Assembly: GCF_030867095.1 (NCBI RefSeq)
Contig: NC_081828.1
Location: forward strand, 220,069,978 to 220,133,977
Reading direction: 5' to 3'
DNA from: Alligator mississippiensis
Taxonomy: Eukaryota; Chordata; Crocodylia; Alligatoridae
Length of the DNA: 64,000 bases
The position numbers and the translations under genes are program-made. Numbering within the stretch: position 1 is the first letter of the stretch; the number at the start of each line of letters is the position of its first letter. A model generated the notes under the pieces. That model ran no database searches, was not told where the DNA came from, and saw only the letters and a program-made list of their open reading frames with translations. Shown piece by piece: positions 44,030-55,065 of this stretch.

Positions 44030-44350
44030 CCCGGTCAGCTGGGAGCAGGGCACGTTCAGTACCATATCTGGGGTCAGGAAAGAGTTTTTCCCCTGGTCAG
44101 ACTGGTATGAACTGGGGAGGTTTGCCTTCCTCTGCAGTGGGGTGTGTGGGCTTTTTTCTTGAGTGCGTGTGGACACCCTTTGCAGCAGCAGGACGTTGGT
44201 GGCAGGGGCGGGAGTGATGCCCGGGGCTGGCAGGGGCGACTGTGTCCGATTTGGGCAGGGCTGGTCCTGCCTCGGGCCGGGGCTGGGCTGGATGTGACCT
44301 CTGGAGCTCCCTGCCAGCACCACGGCTCTGCGACTCGCGGCCCAGCTGGG
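44030..44350 (+). mobile_element. CR1 tail module, parts B and C
   Basis: GGTCAGGAAAGAGTTTTTCC, TTTGCCTTCCTCTGCAGTGG and GGCTGGGCTGGATGTGACCT. Ends near CACGGCTCTGCGACTCGC. Confidence 0.6.
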
Positions 44351-44499
44351 TCCCACATGTGTCCAGCATGCTTCTGCCCTCACCCCATGGTCCAGCTAGG
44401 TCTCACATGTGTGCTGGCGTGTCTCCCATGCTTCCCCGAGCTGGGGAGGCTCCAGCTCGCGTGTCCTGCTCCCCCTCGCTGGGCTGCGGGGACCCTGCC

Positions 44500-45060
44500 C
44501 ACCTGGCACCGCGGGGGAGGTGGTGGGGCAGGCATCAGGTGCAGCCCCGGGCTCTGCTCCCTCCCTCCCTCCCCGGCAGCGCGGTGAGTCAGGCTCCAGC
44601 AGCGCAGCACGTGGGAGGTGGCAGCTGAGTCACCGAGCGCCGCGCTGAGTCACTCTCAGGCAGCCGAGCTGCCGGGGGTGCTGAGGGACGGGGCCGACGG
44701 TGCCCAGCCGGCCCCGCCGCTCCGTGCTGCCACGGGGGAGCATCGCCGTTGGCCTGCCTGGCCGTAGCGGAGGCTGCTGCGCCGTGCGCGGTGCCGGAGG
44801 CTGCGCGGAGGTCGGACGGATGCTGCAGCTCTGTGCCTGCTGCCGGGGAGGCAGGGGAGCTCCTGGGCTGCATGCCCGGCACGGCCCCGGGCTGTCCTTC
44901 GGGACGTGCATTTCAGCCACAGACGTGGCTTCAGGGCTTTGGGGCCTCAGCTTGAAGCCGGGGTCTGTGCCCTGGGCCTCCGGGTGGACAGGGGCCGCGG
45001 TCGGCGTGAGACGGCCCGGGAGCAAGGGTTTCTGCCTGGCGCGGGGTCGTGCTCTGAGCA
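44500..45060 (+). promoter_or_regulatory. Second CpG-rich patch with three TGAGTCA sites
   Basis: TGAGTCA occurs exactly at 44585-44591, 44626-44632 and 44646-44652. The last two lie in GCTGAGTCAC, an AP-1 site that is also half of a Maf recognition element. A CACGTG E-box lies at 44609-44614. CpG-rich sequence follows to about 45060. This looks like a regulatory element or alternative promoter inside the AGAP3 intron; function is inferred. Confidence 0.4.
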
Positions 45061-45964
45061 GAGGTCCTGCCAACTATTGCCCTCTGCTTTGAGGGCACCC
45101 ATGCCTCTCACCAGTTAATTAAGCAGCAAAATAGCAGGAAATCTCATTAGCGGTGAATCTAATTGAATGCGTCACCCTACATTTGGCGCCTTCACCCGCG
45201 GCCAGGGACCTGTGGATCTAGCTCAAGGAGAGGAGGGGACACTGGCCTCGGCTGGCAAACCCAGAGCAGCGAGGCTGCCCGGCGTGACACACCGTGCCCC
45301 TTGCCCGCTGGACGGGCCCCCGGTGAGGAGCGTGGCCCCTGCTCTGGGTTGCCTTGCCGGTGCTGCGTAGCAGCCTCCCAGGGAAGCATGTGGGGTCTTC
45401 GTGTACAGCTGGATCGGGGTCTGCATAGGAACGAAGGGGCACCGGGACTGTTGCTTTCCTTCGGCGGAGGGTGCAGGAGGCTTTGTTCTGGCCTCAGACG
45501 GGTCTCAGGGCTGCGATGGGAGTTTGTGCCCCTGCGGTGGCAGCTGGAGCTTTGGAGAAGGGTCCTGGCCTTGGCCGTCCATCCATCTGCTCTAGCCCCC
45601 GATACGGCCGCTCGTGAGGCTCGGCCGCTGCTGGGTGCAATGGAGCCCTTGCAATGTCCTACCGGGGCCAGGGGCAAGGCAAGGAATTTCCTTCCCGTCT
45701 GGCAGGCGTTGTTCTCATCCCAGGGCAGGGCTGGGGCTTGCACGTGCTGCGCTGCGGAGCGGAGCGGAGCGGAGGGGGCTGCTGTCCTCACCCACTGGGA
45801 AGGGGCTCAGGAATGTGCCCGTGACCGTGGCAGGCATGCGGCACGGGGCCAGGTTTCTCGGGCCTGGGGTAGCAGCAGATGTGCAAGCGCTAAATTTAGC
45901 TGCCCGCGGCAGGGCAGGGTGGCAGGAGGAGCTGACGGAGAGGCCGTTCAGCGCGGAGCTGGCA
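45061..45964 (+). other. AGAP3 intron 1, unassigned
   Basis: No exon or repeat family was recognised. A short GGAGC repeat lies at 45756-45774. The 331-codon frame starting at 45163 crosses into repeat copy B and is not credible as a gene. Confidence 0.4.
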
Positions 45965-46225
45965 GCTCCGAGGCTCTAGGATGCCAGCGCCGTGGTGTGA
46001 ATGCTCCTGCTCTGCAAAGCCAAAGCCTTTCTCCTGGCACCGTGGTCTGCGCCAGACCCTTGTTGGACCTGCCCTGGAGCCTGGAAGACTCCTGGTCCGG
46101 CCACTGCCTCCGGGCAGAGGTCGTGGTCTGTGAGCCAGCGTGGCCTCCAGCCCCGTGACTGATGGCAGGGCCGAGTGCTGACGGTGTGGCAGGGCTGCCT
46201 GCCCTGGTCCCAGAACGGGCACCGC
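45965..46225 (+). repeat. Intronic repeat pair, copy B
   Basis: Same block order and orientation as copy A at 38706-38990, including GAAGACTCCTGGTCCGGCCA and TGATGGCAGGGCCGAGTGCT. Lies about 7.2 kb downstream of copy A. Confidence 0.75.
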
Positions 46226-49200
46226 GGTCGAAAGACCGAGGCACAGGTCGGGGCCAGATGGCAGAGCCGAACCGTGGTTGTCCAGAGCGCACCTTGCCGT
46301 CCTGGTGTGGGGCGAACCCTGGCTCAGGTTAGGACAGAAAGCAGGAGCCAGGGGTCTTCTCGCTGCACCACAAGCTGCGTCTCGTGGTCCTGCTGAGGCT
46401 CTGCTACAGGGGCAAGCAAAGCCGGTGAGTCCCTGGAGAGCTGGAGCCAGGTGACCGCACGTTCAGGGAGGACCTGGCTGGGCGACACCAGGTTGGTCCT
46501 GGGCTGAGCCTCGTGTTGGTTCCAGCCCTGCCAGACTTCCAGCGTGACCTTGAGCAAGTCACTTCATCCCACGGCACAACCTGTGCACGTGCTGGTGACC
46601 AGCATGCGACCACGCATCTGGAAGTGACACGCTGGTTGGGTGTGGGACGGGGACGTGTCCTGGAAGCCCGTGACTGAAAAGCACTTGTATTCATGATAAA
46701 AACCAGCTGAGCGCGAGCTCCCAGTGTGACCTGGGGCATCCCCGGGGGCTGCGGGGTGGGGTTACCTCTGCCTACAGAGACCTTTCGTGGGTCCTGCATG
46801 CAGTGTTGCCCTCCAAAGTTGTTTAAAGGATGGCAGTGCATCGGAAAGGGCTCGGGAGGGAGCCGCAGGAATGAGGTGAAGCTGGAAAACCTGCATCGTG
46901 TCTCCAGGTTTGCCCCAAACAGGGAACGGAGGTGAATTCAGAGGCTTTATTTGGCTTCGGGGGTTTTATTTTTTACCCTCTGCCTGAGGCATCCGCTGGC
47001 GGGCGCACCAGGAGGGGCACGGGCTTGGCAGGGAGGCACTCGTGCCTTGAGAGGCCTCTCCAGGACCTGCCTGGAGGGTCCCGTTTGTGCGCCCAGGGTG
47101 AAACCCATTCCCAGGTTCGGGACCATGAAGGAGCTGTTCCCCCGTGTCCAGCTGGCCGCCACGGTGGGTTTTGCTCCTGTCTCTGTGGCATGGGGCGGGA
47201 AGCCTCTTCTGAGGTCCTCCAAGCATGCAGCAACCGAGGGCAGTCCCTGCCCGCACCAGGGTGGCCAGGGCGCAGCCCAGGGCTTGCACCGGCTCCCTTC
47301 CCTGTCCTGCGCCGGGGCACCCAGTGCTGCCGTGGTCCCGTGCTCCAGCATCATCCCGGGCTGTGCTGCAGCCCTGGGCTCGGCTGTCTGCCACTCCTGT
47401 CCAGGGGTTTGGTACAGCAGGAGCTGTGCGGAGGCCCTGTGGGGCTGCAGCTCCTGGGGGAGGTTGTTGGACTTGGGTAGTTGCCCCAGCGGGTCGTGGC
47501 CGCGGCTGTCCTAGGTCTCCTGGCACTGAGGTGGGCATGAGCCCGGGTCCCAGGCGGAGAGGGGTTGCGTGGCTCAGAGGACTTCAATAAGCTGAAGAGG
47601 TTCTCGCTGCCGCCGTGCTCGCGGGTGGTGCCCTGGCCTGCGGTGCAGCATCGCTGCGGCTCTGGCGAGGATACCCAGTGCAGCTCCTGGACCCCAGCTG
47701 CAGCACTGGAGGCCAGGCGCTTCACGTCCGTGTCCGACGCTTGAGCTGCCCCAGTCTTGATCAAGGCAGAGATGCCCCCACCCCCCACCGTGTGAACCCC
47801 CTGATTGCAGGGGCAAGGTCCTTCCAGCTGCCAGGCCTCGGTTGCTGCACGCACCGGCAATGGGGGGTTGTAGTGAGCCCCACCGGCACCTTGAGAGCAG
47901 CTCCTGCCGGGCGCTGTAGTTTCTGGGGGGGCCTGCCTTCTCTGGTACGGGACCCTGGGGTGGGGGCTCCCAGCACCGTGCCTGGGCAGTGCAGAACCAG
48001 TCCCAAGGTGGGGCAGGGAATTTCTCCCTGCTTTGAAATAACCGGGAGGTTTGAGCTGCAAGGGGGGCTCAGCCAGGACGCGAATACTGGACTTTGCAAG
48101 AGGTGTCCGTTAGCTTCAAGCAAGGCCCTGGAGCGCCGCAGGAAGGTTGCGCTGCGGTGAGCGGGCTCCGTGTCGGGGTGTTGAGCACAGTGCGTGCCCC
48201 CGTGTTGACGGCATCACAGCATCGCTGCCTGGGCCGGCCGGGGGACGGGGTCTGCAGGACGGGGAGAAGGACGTGCAGCGCGGGGCAGGCAGGCGCTGCA
48301 GGCGCTCTGAAAGCTCAGTCTGCAGGAAGAGTGGTGCAGCTGGTGGGGGGGTCTGTGCTTGCTCTCCGAGTGCCTCTGGGCTATATTTATACTGGTAAAA
48401 TGAGCAAAGCATGTCCTGCCTTTCCCCTTACCCTCTTGTGTGCAGGGTGGAGGCAGTGGGCACTGGCTGCCTTGCCAGCCACACTACGGCAGTCGGTCTG
48501 CGCCCCTTCTCGACCTGGCTGCAACGCTGCTCGGAGCAGGGAGCTCTGTCGGCTCCCCCGCGCCTCCTTGGCCCCGCTGGCAGGGCAGCCGAGGGTCTCC
48601 TCTTGCCTGTGCCCACGGGGTCTGCAGGCTGTGCCCAGCTGCGGGAAAGCACCCCGCTGTCTCTGCTCAGCAGGCTCGTGCTCCATCAGAGCCCGGTGTG
48701 GAGTCACGGTCATTGCTAGGGGCAGAGACCTGGGTGCAACCAGCAGCGCTTGGCGATGGGTTTGGGTTTGCAGAGCCCCGTGCCTCTGAGCTGAGTGGCC
48801 GGGGTTTGCGCTAGCTGGAATCAAGTAACTCGTGGCATTCAGTGCTTTGGCACCGGTGTTGCCATTCCTACCATCAAAGCATGTAGCGTGCAACAAGCTA
48901 CCCGGGGGGGCTGCACAGATGCATGGAGGGACCTCCTTGACCCAAGGAACAGGTGTGCCAGGGGCATAGCAGGGCACCGGGAGCCTGCGGAGACCCAGGC
49001 TGGCTCCAGGCACAGCTGAGTGCTTGCAAGGAGGTTGCTTGCAGTGACCCCAGATAACAAGGGAATGGAAGCAGGTAAAAGAGGAATCATTCAGGGCAAA
49101 TCCATTGCGTCGCACGGCAGGTATCACTGGTGCAAAGGTTGTTCAAGCCCTCAGTCAGTGTCTTCGATGCTAGCGGGGTGAGCTGTGCTGGGCTCTCATC

Positions 49201-49439
49201 TTCCAGGCATGCCCAGAGAGCAGTGAGCGTGCTGCTAGCCACTGCCCCGGTCCAGGTCCACCCGGTTGTGCGCGGCTGGTGGCACAGTGCAAGGGGAGAC
49301 CGAGCGCTCACGTGGTTCATACGCGTGAAATTGCCACGTTCTTCACGACAAGTAACCCTGACTGGTCGTGCGGGTTACGCCCAAACTGGTACCGCTTATA
49401 CTGGGCACCTTGAAGGGCCAGCTTCACAACCCGGAAAAT
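46226..49439 (+). other. AGAP3 intron 1, mostly unassigned
   Basis: Contains a MIR-core-like remnant (annotated separately). Otherwise no exon or repeat family was recognised. Several overlapping frames of 150-250 codons share no domain and lie in opposite strands. Confidence 0.4.
46515..46580 (+). repeat. MIR/CORE-SINE-like fragment
   Basis: CTGCCAGACTTCCAGCGTGA followed by CCTTGAGCAAGTCACTTCAT matches the MIR core pattern (CTGTGTGACCTTGGGCAAGT). Old and short. Confidence 0.45.
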
Positions 49440-50210
49440 AATTGTAAGCCAAACAATTGGGAGGAAAACCTGAAATAGAGGGATGTGGTTGAGAGCTGGA
49501 AGTTGATGAAGAAAGCCTTTCCAGGTGCCCACAAGCCGAGGTCGTGCAACTGAGTTAGGAGGCCACTCCAGTTCTGGAGTCAGCCTGGGTTGGAGCGAAC
49601 AACGGACCCACCTTTATGCAACAAGAGCACTAATGCACGGGGGGAAAAGCAGATGCCGACGAATCTAAATCAAAGCTAGAAACTGTAGGAAATCGATATG
49701 GGAGGGACGGAGCAAAGTGAATCCCAGTAATGGCATTTGTTCGTACTACCGGCAGATGCAAGCAGTAGGAATTGGCTGCGTCGTTGTGGCAAGGCAGAAG
49801 CGTTCAGTAAATAGGTCTGTGCTCTGCTTGGGAAAACGCCAGGTGACACAATCGTACGGCAGGATGGGAAGGAAACACCTTCCACTTCAACGGCAACTCG
49901 GAGGCTGTCAAACGGCAGCTCACAAAGCGAAACCAGCCGTGGATAGCCCCTGTCCATGAGTTTTAAAAAAGTAGGCCGAGGAGCTCTCTGGAGCTCCTGG
50001 GATCCTGGTGCCAAGGATGGGAAGTGCCAGTGCTTAAAAAGGGTCAGTAAGATGATCTGGGTAATAACGGCTCTCAGCGTGACGTGCGTCCCAGGCAAAA
50101 CAGCGAGATGGCTAATGCAGGACTGGACTGGTCAAGAATTAAACGGAGGAAATGCAGCAAACAGCAGTTTGAAGAGCAGATCTTGCATCCATGGCATCGG
50201 TGTGGAGATT
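49440..50210 (+). mobile_element. AT-richer old repeat, unidentified
   Basis: An A-rich island in GC-rich intron. Weak frames such as WDPGAKDGKCQCLKRVSKMI suggest a decayed interspersed element. The family could not be named and no terminal features were found. Confidence 0.3.
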
Positions 50211-51539
50211 TTTTGATAAAGCAACCGATGGGCTTCAAAACGCACCTGTGACATGCCCAGAGGGGCAGGGGACCGTGCCGGTTCATCCCTCCCCGAGCTC
50301 TCTGGTGCTTTCTAGGTGGGCTCTGTCCCGGTCCCCGGGTACCTGCCCAGACCTCTTCTTTCCCAGCTGTCTGCACAAATGTTCCCCAGGCCTGGCCAGA
50401 CCGAGGGACCCAGGAGCCCAGTCCTGACCAGGACACAAAAGAACAGCTGGCACCGCTGGCTTTGGCGGGGCTGCGGGAGGTGGTGCAGAGCCTCCCGGCA
50501 CAGGCGAGTCTGCTGAGCAGCTGGGCCCCGCAGCCCCCGGGAGCTGCCTGCTGCGGGCTGGAGGCCGTGGGGGTGCTCGGGGCTGTATGGGGAGGAGGCT
50601 CCCCTGAGCGAGGGCAGGATCCTAGAGTCCAGGGCCAGGCCAGGCTCAAGGGGCTTCCTCCCTTGGGCTTGGGGCCTGAGGCCAGGCTGAGATGCAGACT
50701 AAGGGACACCCCAGGGGCATGCGGGGAGAGTCTGTGGCAGGGCAGGGAGCAGAGCCCAGGTGCCCTGCATCCGTCTGCCCATGCACTGGACCTTCCTGCC
50801 TGTCGGGACGAGCGGGGCATGGATCCCCCCCCAGGGCAGAAAGGGGTGCAGGGGCCGGGACGGCTCGGAGCTGGGGACGCCAAGGTGCAACAGCCAGCTC
50901 TGCTTCTTGCTCGCCCTCGGCACTGCTGGCTCGAGGGAGCCTTCCCGGGGTGCAGAGCCGGCGCCGAACCCTGCAGGGCCCCGGGCCACCCTCCTGCCCA
51001 CCCATGCATTCGTCCTGGCCTGTTGCCCCATGCCCCAGCGAGGCTTTGGCCCGAGCCCGTCAGGTTGCGGCGCTGCGCTGGGTGAAGCTGTCCTGCCCGA
51101 AGACTCGCCTTTCCTGGCCCGATGCGAGTGGCTCGTGGTCGCGGCTGCGCTCCCTCTCGTGTCTGTTCCTCAGGAAGATGCAGTCGTAACCAGGCAGGGA
51201 CGTCTCGGGAGCAGAGCTCGAGTGGCTGCCGGGGCCACGGCCCGTCCTGCTCGGGGAAGTCCCGGGAGTACTAGGGGGACCTCTGGGCTTGATGCCTGGC
51301 TTGTGGCTTTTTGCCCCTTCTTTGAGGGATGGCAGAAGGCAGCCGCTGCCGGTTTGCAGGGGAGAAGGACGTGCCCCCACCCCTGGCACACCTGGGGACC
51401 CGTTGCCGGCCTGCACGTGGCTCGTGCGGGGGTCTGCGCTGCAGGGCTGGGGCGGAGGTCGGACGTGGGTGCTGGGGCAGGTGTGACGGGCTGGTGCTCA
51501 AGGGAGTCTCACTGAAGGGACACGGCTGCAGGAAAGCCC
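50211..51539 (+). other. AGAP3 intron 1, unassigned
   Basis: No exon or repeat family was recognised. The 311-codon minus-strand frame (50074-51009) lacks any domain. Confidence 0.4.
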
Positions 51540-51880
51540 TTTCCTCTCCTGATGCAGAGAGCAGGACGCGGAGCAGTGGCTGGAAGTTGCAGCAAAGCTG
51601 GTTTAGACTGGAGATCAGGAAACGGTTCTGCAATGTCAGAGCAGGGGGGCCGTGGGAGAGATGCCCGGGAAAGGGGGGCTCTCGTTGCTGGAGGTGTCCA
51701 GGAGCGATTGGGCAGCCACTGGTGGGGGATGACCTGTGTGCATCAATGCCTGTGCTCTGCTGTGGGGATGTCCTGCGTAGTTTAGACGATGGTTTGTCTG
51801 GGCTGGTTTGGATGCCTGATCCTGGACGAGACGTGACCTCCTCAGCTCCCGCGGCTCTTGGGCTCTCTCTGATCCTACGG
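51540..51880 (+). mobile_element. CR1 tail module, parts A and C
   Basis: GGACGCGGAGCAGTGGCTGG, GGAGATCAGGAAACGGTTCT and GGGGGGCCGTGGGAGAGATG, then directly GGTTTGTCTGGGCTGGTTTG. Part B is absent, so internal deletion or a distinct subfamily. Confidence 0.65.
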
Positions 51881-52580
51881 CCGTGGTGGCAAGGTCTGAC
51901 TCTTGGATGCTCGGGAGTGCCGGACTCTTGGCTGCCTTTGCAGCCCCTTGCACGTCTGCATCATGTACGTCTGCGGTGGCACGATCACGTATGGCGGCTT
52001 CCACTGCACCGAGGACACGCTGAGGGGCCGAGTCCAGCCTGCGCGGACAGTGGGGCTTGGTGTTCCCTGATTGCCGGGACTTGGTATCTCGTCGTGCCCT
52101 TTCAGGGGAGCTAGTTCAAGGTCTGTAATGAGCTTGAATGGGGCGAGGGTAGACGCAGGCCTTGTGAAGCTGAGGCCTGGCATCGATGAGCAGCTGCTCC
52201 CCGTGCCCCGGCGGGTCTGGCCTGCAATGGGGGACAAGTGCTTTTGGGGCCTTTCTGTGCAGATCCTTGCAGTGAGCCCGGGCCCTCTTCTGCATTTCCA
52301 GCTGCCTTGCTCGGCATCGCCGTCCGCACCTCCTGGCAGGTGCCGCTGCTTGGGGGTAACGTCCCGTAGTGTTACCCAGCCGGGGCTGTTGGCATAGCCC
52401 CAGCCCCACAGTCGGACCTCACTGGGACGTGGGGTCGGCAGCAGAAATGCACGGGCTTGCTGGGGAGCAGGGAAGGGGTGCTGACCTGAAGGGTGCAGGG
52501 TCCCCGTTCCCAGCCAGAAGGACCATGAGATCGTCCCTGCCTGGCTGGTCCAGCGCCGCGCAGGAATAGTCTGCCAGGTC
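51881..52580 (+). other. AGAP3 intron 1, unassigned
   Basis: No exon or repeat family was recognised. Confidence 0.4.
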
Positions 52581-53755
52581 GCTTTAGACAGGGGTCTCAC
52601 CTCCATCCTTGGCAAAGTCTTTGAAAAAATTATCAAGGCTCACATTTGTGAGAGCCCGGCAGGGCAAATTATGCTGAGGGGAAACCAGCACGGGTTCGTG
52701 GCAGGCAGATCGTGCCTGACCAATCTAGTCTCTTTTTATGACCAGGTTACGAAACGCCTGGACACAGGAGGAGGGGTGGATGTTGTATACTTAGACTTCA
52801 GGAAGGCCTTCGATATGGTATCCCACCCCATACTGGTGAACAAGTTAAGAGGCTGTGACTTGGACGACTACACAGTCCGGTGGGTGGCGAATTGGCTGGA
52901 GGGTCGCACCCAGAGAGTCGTGGTGGATGGGTCAGTATCAACCTGGAAGGGTGTGGGCAGTGGGGTCCCGCAGGGCTCGGTCCTTGGACCGATACTCTTT
53001 AATGTCTTCATCAGCGACTTGGACGAGGGAGTGAAGTGTACTCTGTCCAAGTTTGCAGATGACACAAAGCTATGGGGAGAAGTGGACACGCCGGAGGGCA
53101 GAGAACAACCGCAGGCAGACCTGGACAGGTTGGACAAGTGGGCAGAAAACAACAGGATGCAGTTCAACAAGGAGAAATGCAAAGTGCTGCACCTAGGGAG
53201 GAAAAATGTCCAGCACACCTACAGCCTAGGGAATGACCTGTGGGTGGCACAGAGGTGGAAAGGGATCTTGGAGTCCTAGTGGACTCCAAGATGAACATGA
53301 GCCGGCAGTGTGACGAAGCCATCAGAAAAGCTAACGGCACTTTAGTCTCACCTACGAGGAGAGACTGGAGAAACTGGATGTTTTCAGCCTCCGCAAGAGA
53401 AGGTTGAGAGGCGACCTTGTGGCTGCCTTTAAGTTCATCACGGGGGCACAGAAGGGAATTGGTGAGGATTTATTCACCAAGGCGCCCCCGGGGGTTACAA
53501 GAAACAATGGCCACAAGCTAGCAGAGAGCAGATTCAGACTGGACATTAGGAAGAACTTCTTCCCAGTTCGAGTGGCCAAGGTCTGGAACGGGCTCCCAAG
53601 GGAGGTGGTGCTCTCCCCTACCCTGGGGGTCTTCAAGAGGAGGTTACATGAGTATCTAGCTGGGGTCATCTAAACCCAGCGCTCTTTCCTGCTTATGCAG
53701 GGGGTCGGACTCGATGATCTGTTGAGGTCCCTTCTGACCCTAACATCTATGAATC
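52581..53755 (+). mobile_element. CR1 LINE, youngest-looking copy in the window
   Basis: 5-prime truncated within ORF2. One frame runs from about 52581 to 53279: [70 protein letters not shown] and an intact [10 protein letters not shown] catalytic box. Near 53235-53279 the frame shifts. Near 53340 an internal deletion joins ANGTL to the later block SPTYEERLEKLDVFSL. The frame at 53404-53673 completes the C-terminus (RLDIRKNFFPVRVAKVWNG, LGVFKRRLHEYLAGVI, stop). The tail ends with GGTCCCTTCTGACCCTAACA and TCTATGAATC. The frame shift and deletion make it inactive, but it has few stops, so it is younger than the other copies. Confidence 0.9.
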
Positions 53756-53961
53756 TAGGGGTGGGCAGACCCTGGCACGCGTGGCAGAGCATGGCACGTG
53801 AAGGTGTTTTGCTTGGCACACGTGTCTTGGGGGAGGGACGGGCTGCACCCCCACAACAAGGTATGCGCCCCTCGTGGCTCCCCTGCCACCCGCCCCAGCA
53901 CGCCAATGGTGAGGTTTGCAGGTATTTTCGATACTCTGCCCACAAACGTTGCAGACCCCCG
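53756..53961. mobile_element. hAT-like MITE at the CR1 3-prime end
   Basis: The left end TAGGGGTGGGCAGACCCTGG and the right end, complemented, CGGGGGTCTGCAACG resemble the CAGGGGTCGGCAACC terminus of a common amniote hAT group. The GGCACGCGTGG and GGCACACGTG blocks inside fit that group as well. Flanking octamers match poorly (about 4 of 8). Confidence 0.4.
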
Positions 53962-55065
53962 TCTAGAACAAGCCGTGGCCCATTGGGAATAATTCCGACA
54001 GGAATCGTAACCAAAGCAGGAGGTATCGTGATGCCCCTTTGTACATCCCTGGTGCGTCCACACCTGGACTGCTGTGCCAGGTCTGGTCCCCACACCTTCA
54101 AAAGCAGAGTGGTTTTGATTCAAATCACGATTTCAATCACTGGTCAGGAAACCTCAATTGAATCATTGTTTTCTACAAAAAGTGCATTCTGGTTTGATAT
54201 CCTTTATTTATTTAACTTCTTGAAACTGCACTTTTAGAGAGAGAAAAGAGCTTAACTCTGTGTGCACAGACTTGCAGAGGGGCGAGGGGGCTGATGGGTG
54301 GGTATCGTGTCTGCTACCTCTCATCCCCACGTAGTGCTGTCATCTCTGGAGTCACAAATGTGTGGTTTGAGACCTGAAACCGAGCATCGCAGAGATGCTT
54401 CATGGGATCTTCTGCACCGAGCACTGCGTCCCACTGGGTAGAGTGGTTTTCTTTAATCTTTACTAATCTGGGAATGCCATAAGATTGGGCCCCTAATATA
54501 GTCCATGGCCTGTTGTGACCTAGTTATAAAACTTTTCTAAAAAAGTTTTATACATGAATATATCATCTCAAATAGTATATAGTTAGAAGTGATAATCCTT
54601 ATCCCAGGATGATATCTTTGAGCTTTAATATATCTTAAATTAAAACTGTCTTTATATATAGGGTTGTTTTTTTTAAAAGAACCTTAACAAAAAAAATCAA
54701 AATACAATTAAATCAAAAAGTCTGATTTAAATAATAAAATCTGATTCTTTTATTTTTTTTAAATGATATATTTTTTTTTTTTTTATTAAGTCATTGATTT
54801 TTTTTATCCACCCTGTCCAAGAAGAGCTAGAGAAGGTGCAGAAAAGGGCGACGGGGTTGATGAGAGCTATGGAGGGGCTTCTCTAGGAGGAGAGACTAAC
54901 CTGGCCGGGCTGGTCGGGTTAGGAAGGAGCAGGGAGAGGAGAAGGGTTCACAACACACGACATGGTGAGGGGAAGCTACTAGGGATTTATGACCGTCTCT
55001 CGAGGGGACACAGCATGAACCGAGCAAGTAGAAAGTTTAAAATGAACACAAGGAAGTTTTCTTCG
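53962..55065 (+). mobile_element. CR1 fragment split by a DNA element
   Basis: Left part 53962-54104 encodes a TSLVRPHLDCCARSGPHTFK frame (the L-V-R-P-H-L-x-Y-C block of CR1). Right part 54816-55065 continues as GAGCTAGAGAAGGTGCAGAA, GGAGGAGAGACTAACCTGGC and a SRKFKMNTRKF-type C-terminal block. Removing 54105-54815 makes the two halves adjacent in CR1 order. Confidence 0.7.
54105..54815. mobile_element. AT-rich hAT-like element (711 bp) nested in CR1
   Basis: Left end CAGAGTGGTTTTGATTCAAA; right end, complemented, CAGGGTGGATAAAAAAAATC. The flanking octamers TTCAAAAG (54097-54104) and TCCAAGAA (54816-54823) match at 5 of 8, compatible with a decayed hAT duplication. The interior is AT-rich with GATTTAAATAATAAAATCTG blocks and no transposase. 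Related to the fragment at 2620-2735. Confidence 0.65.

Noticed and set aside
45163..46158. 331-codon plus-strand frame
   Set aside because: Its C-terminal part is the dispersed intronic repeat and the rest has no domain or splice context.
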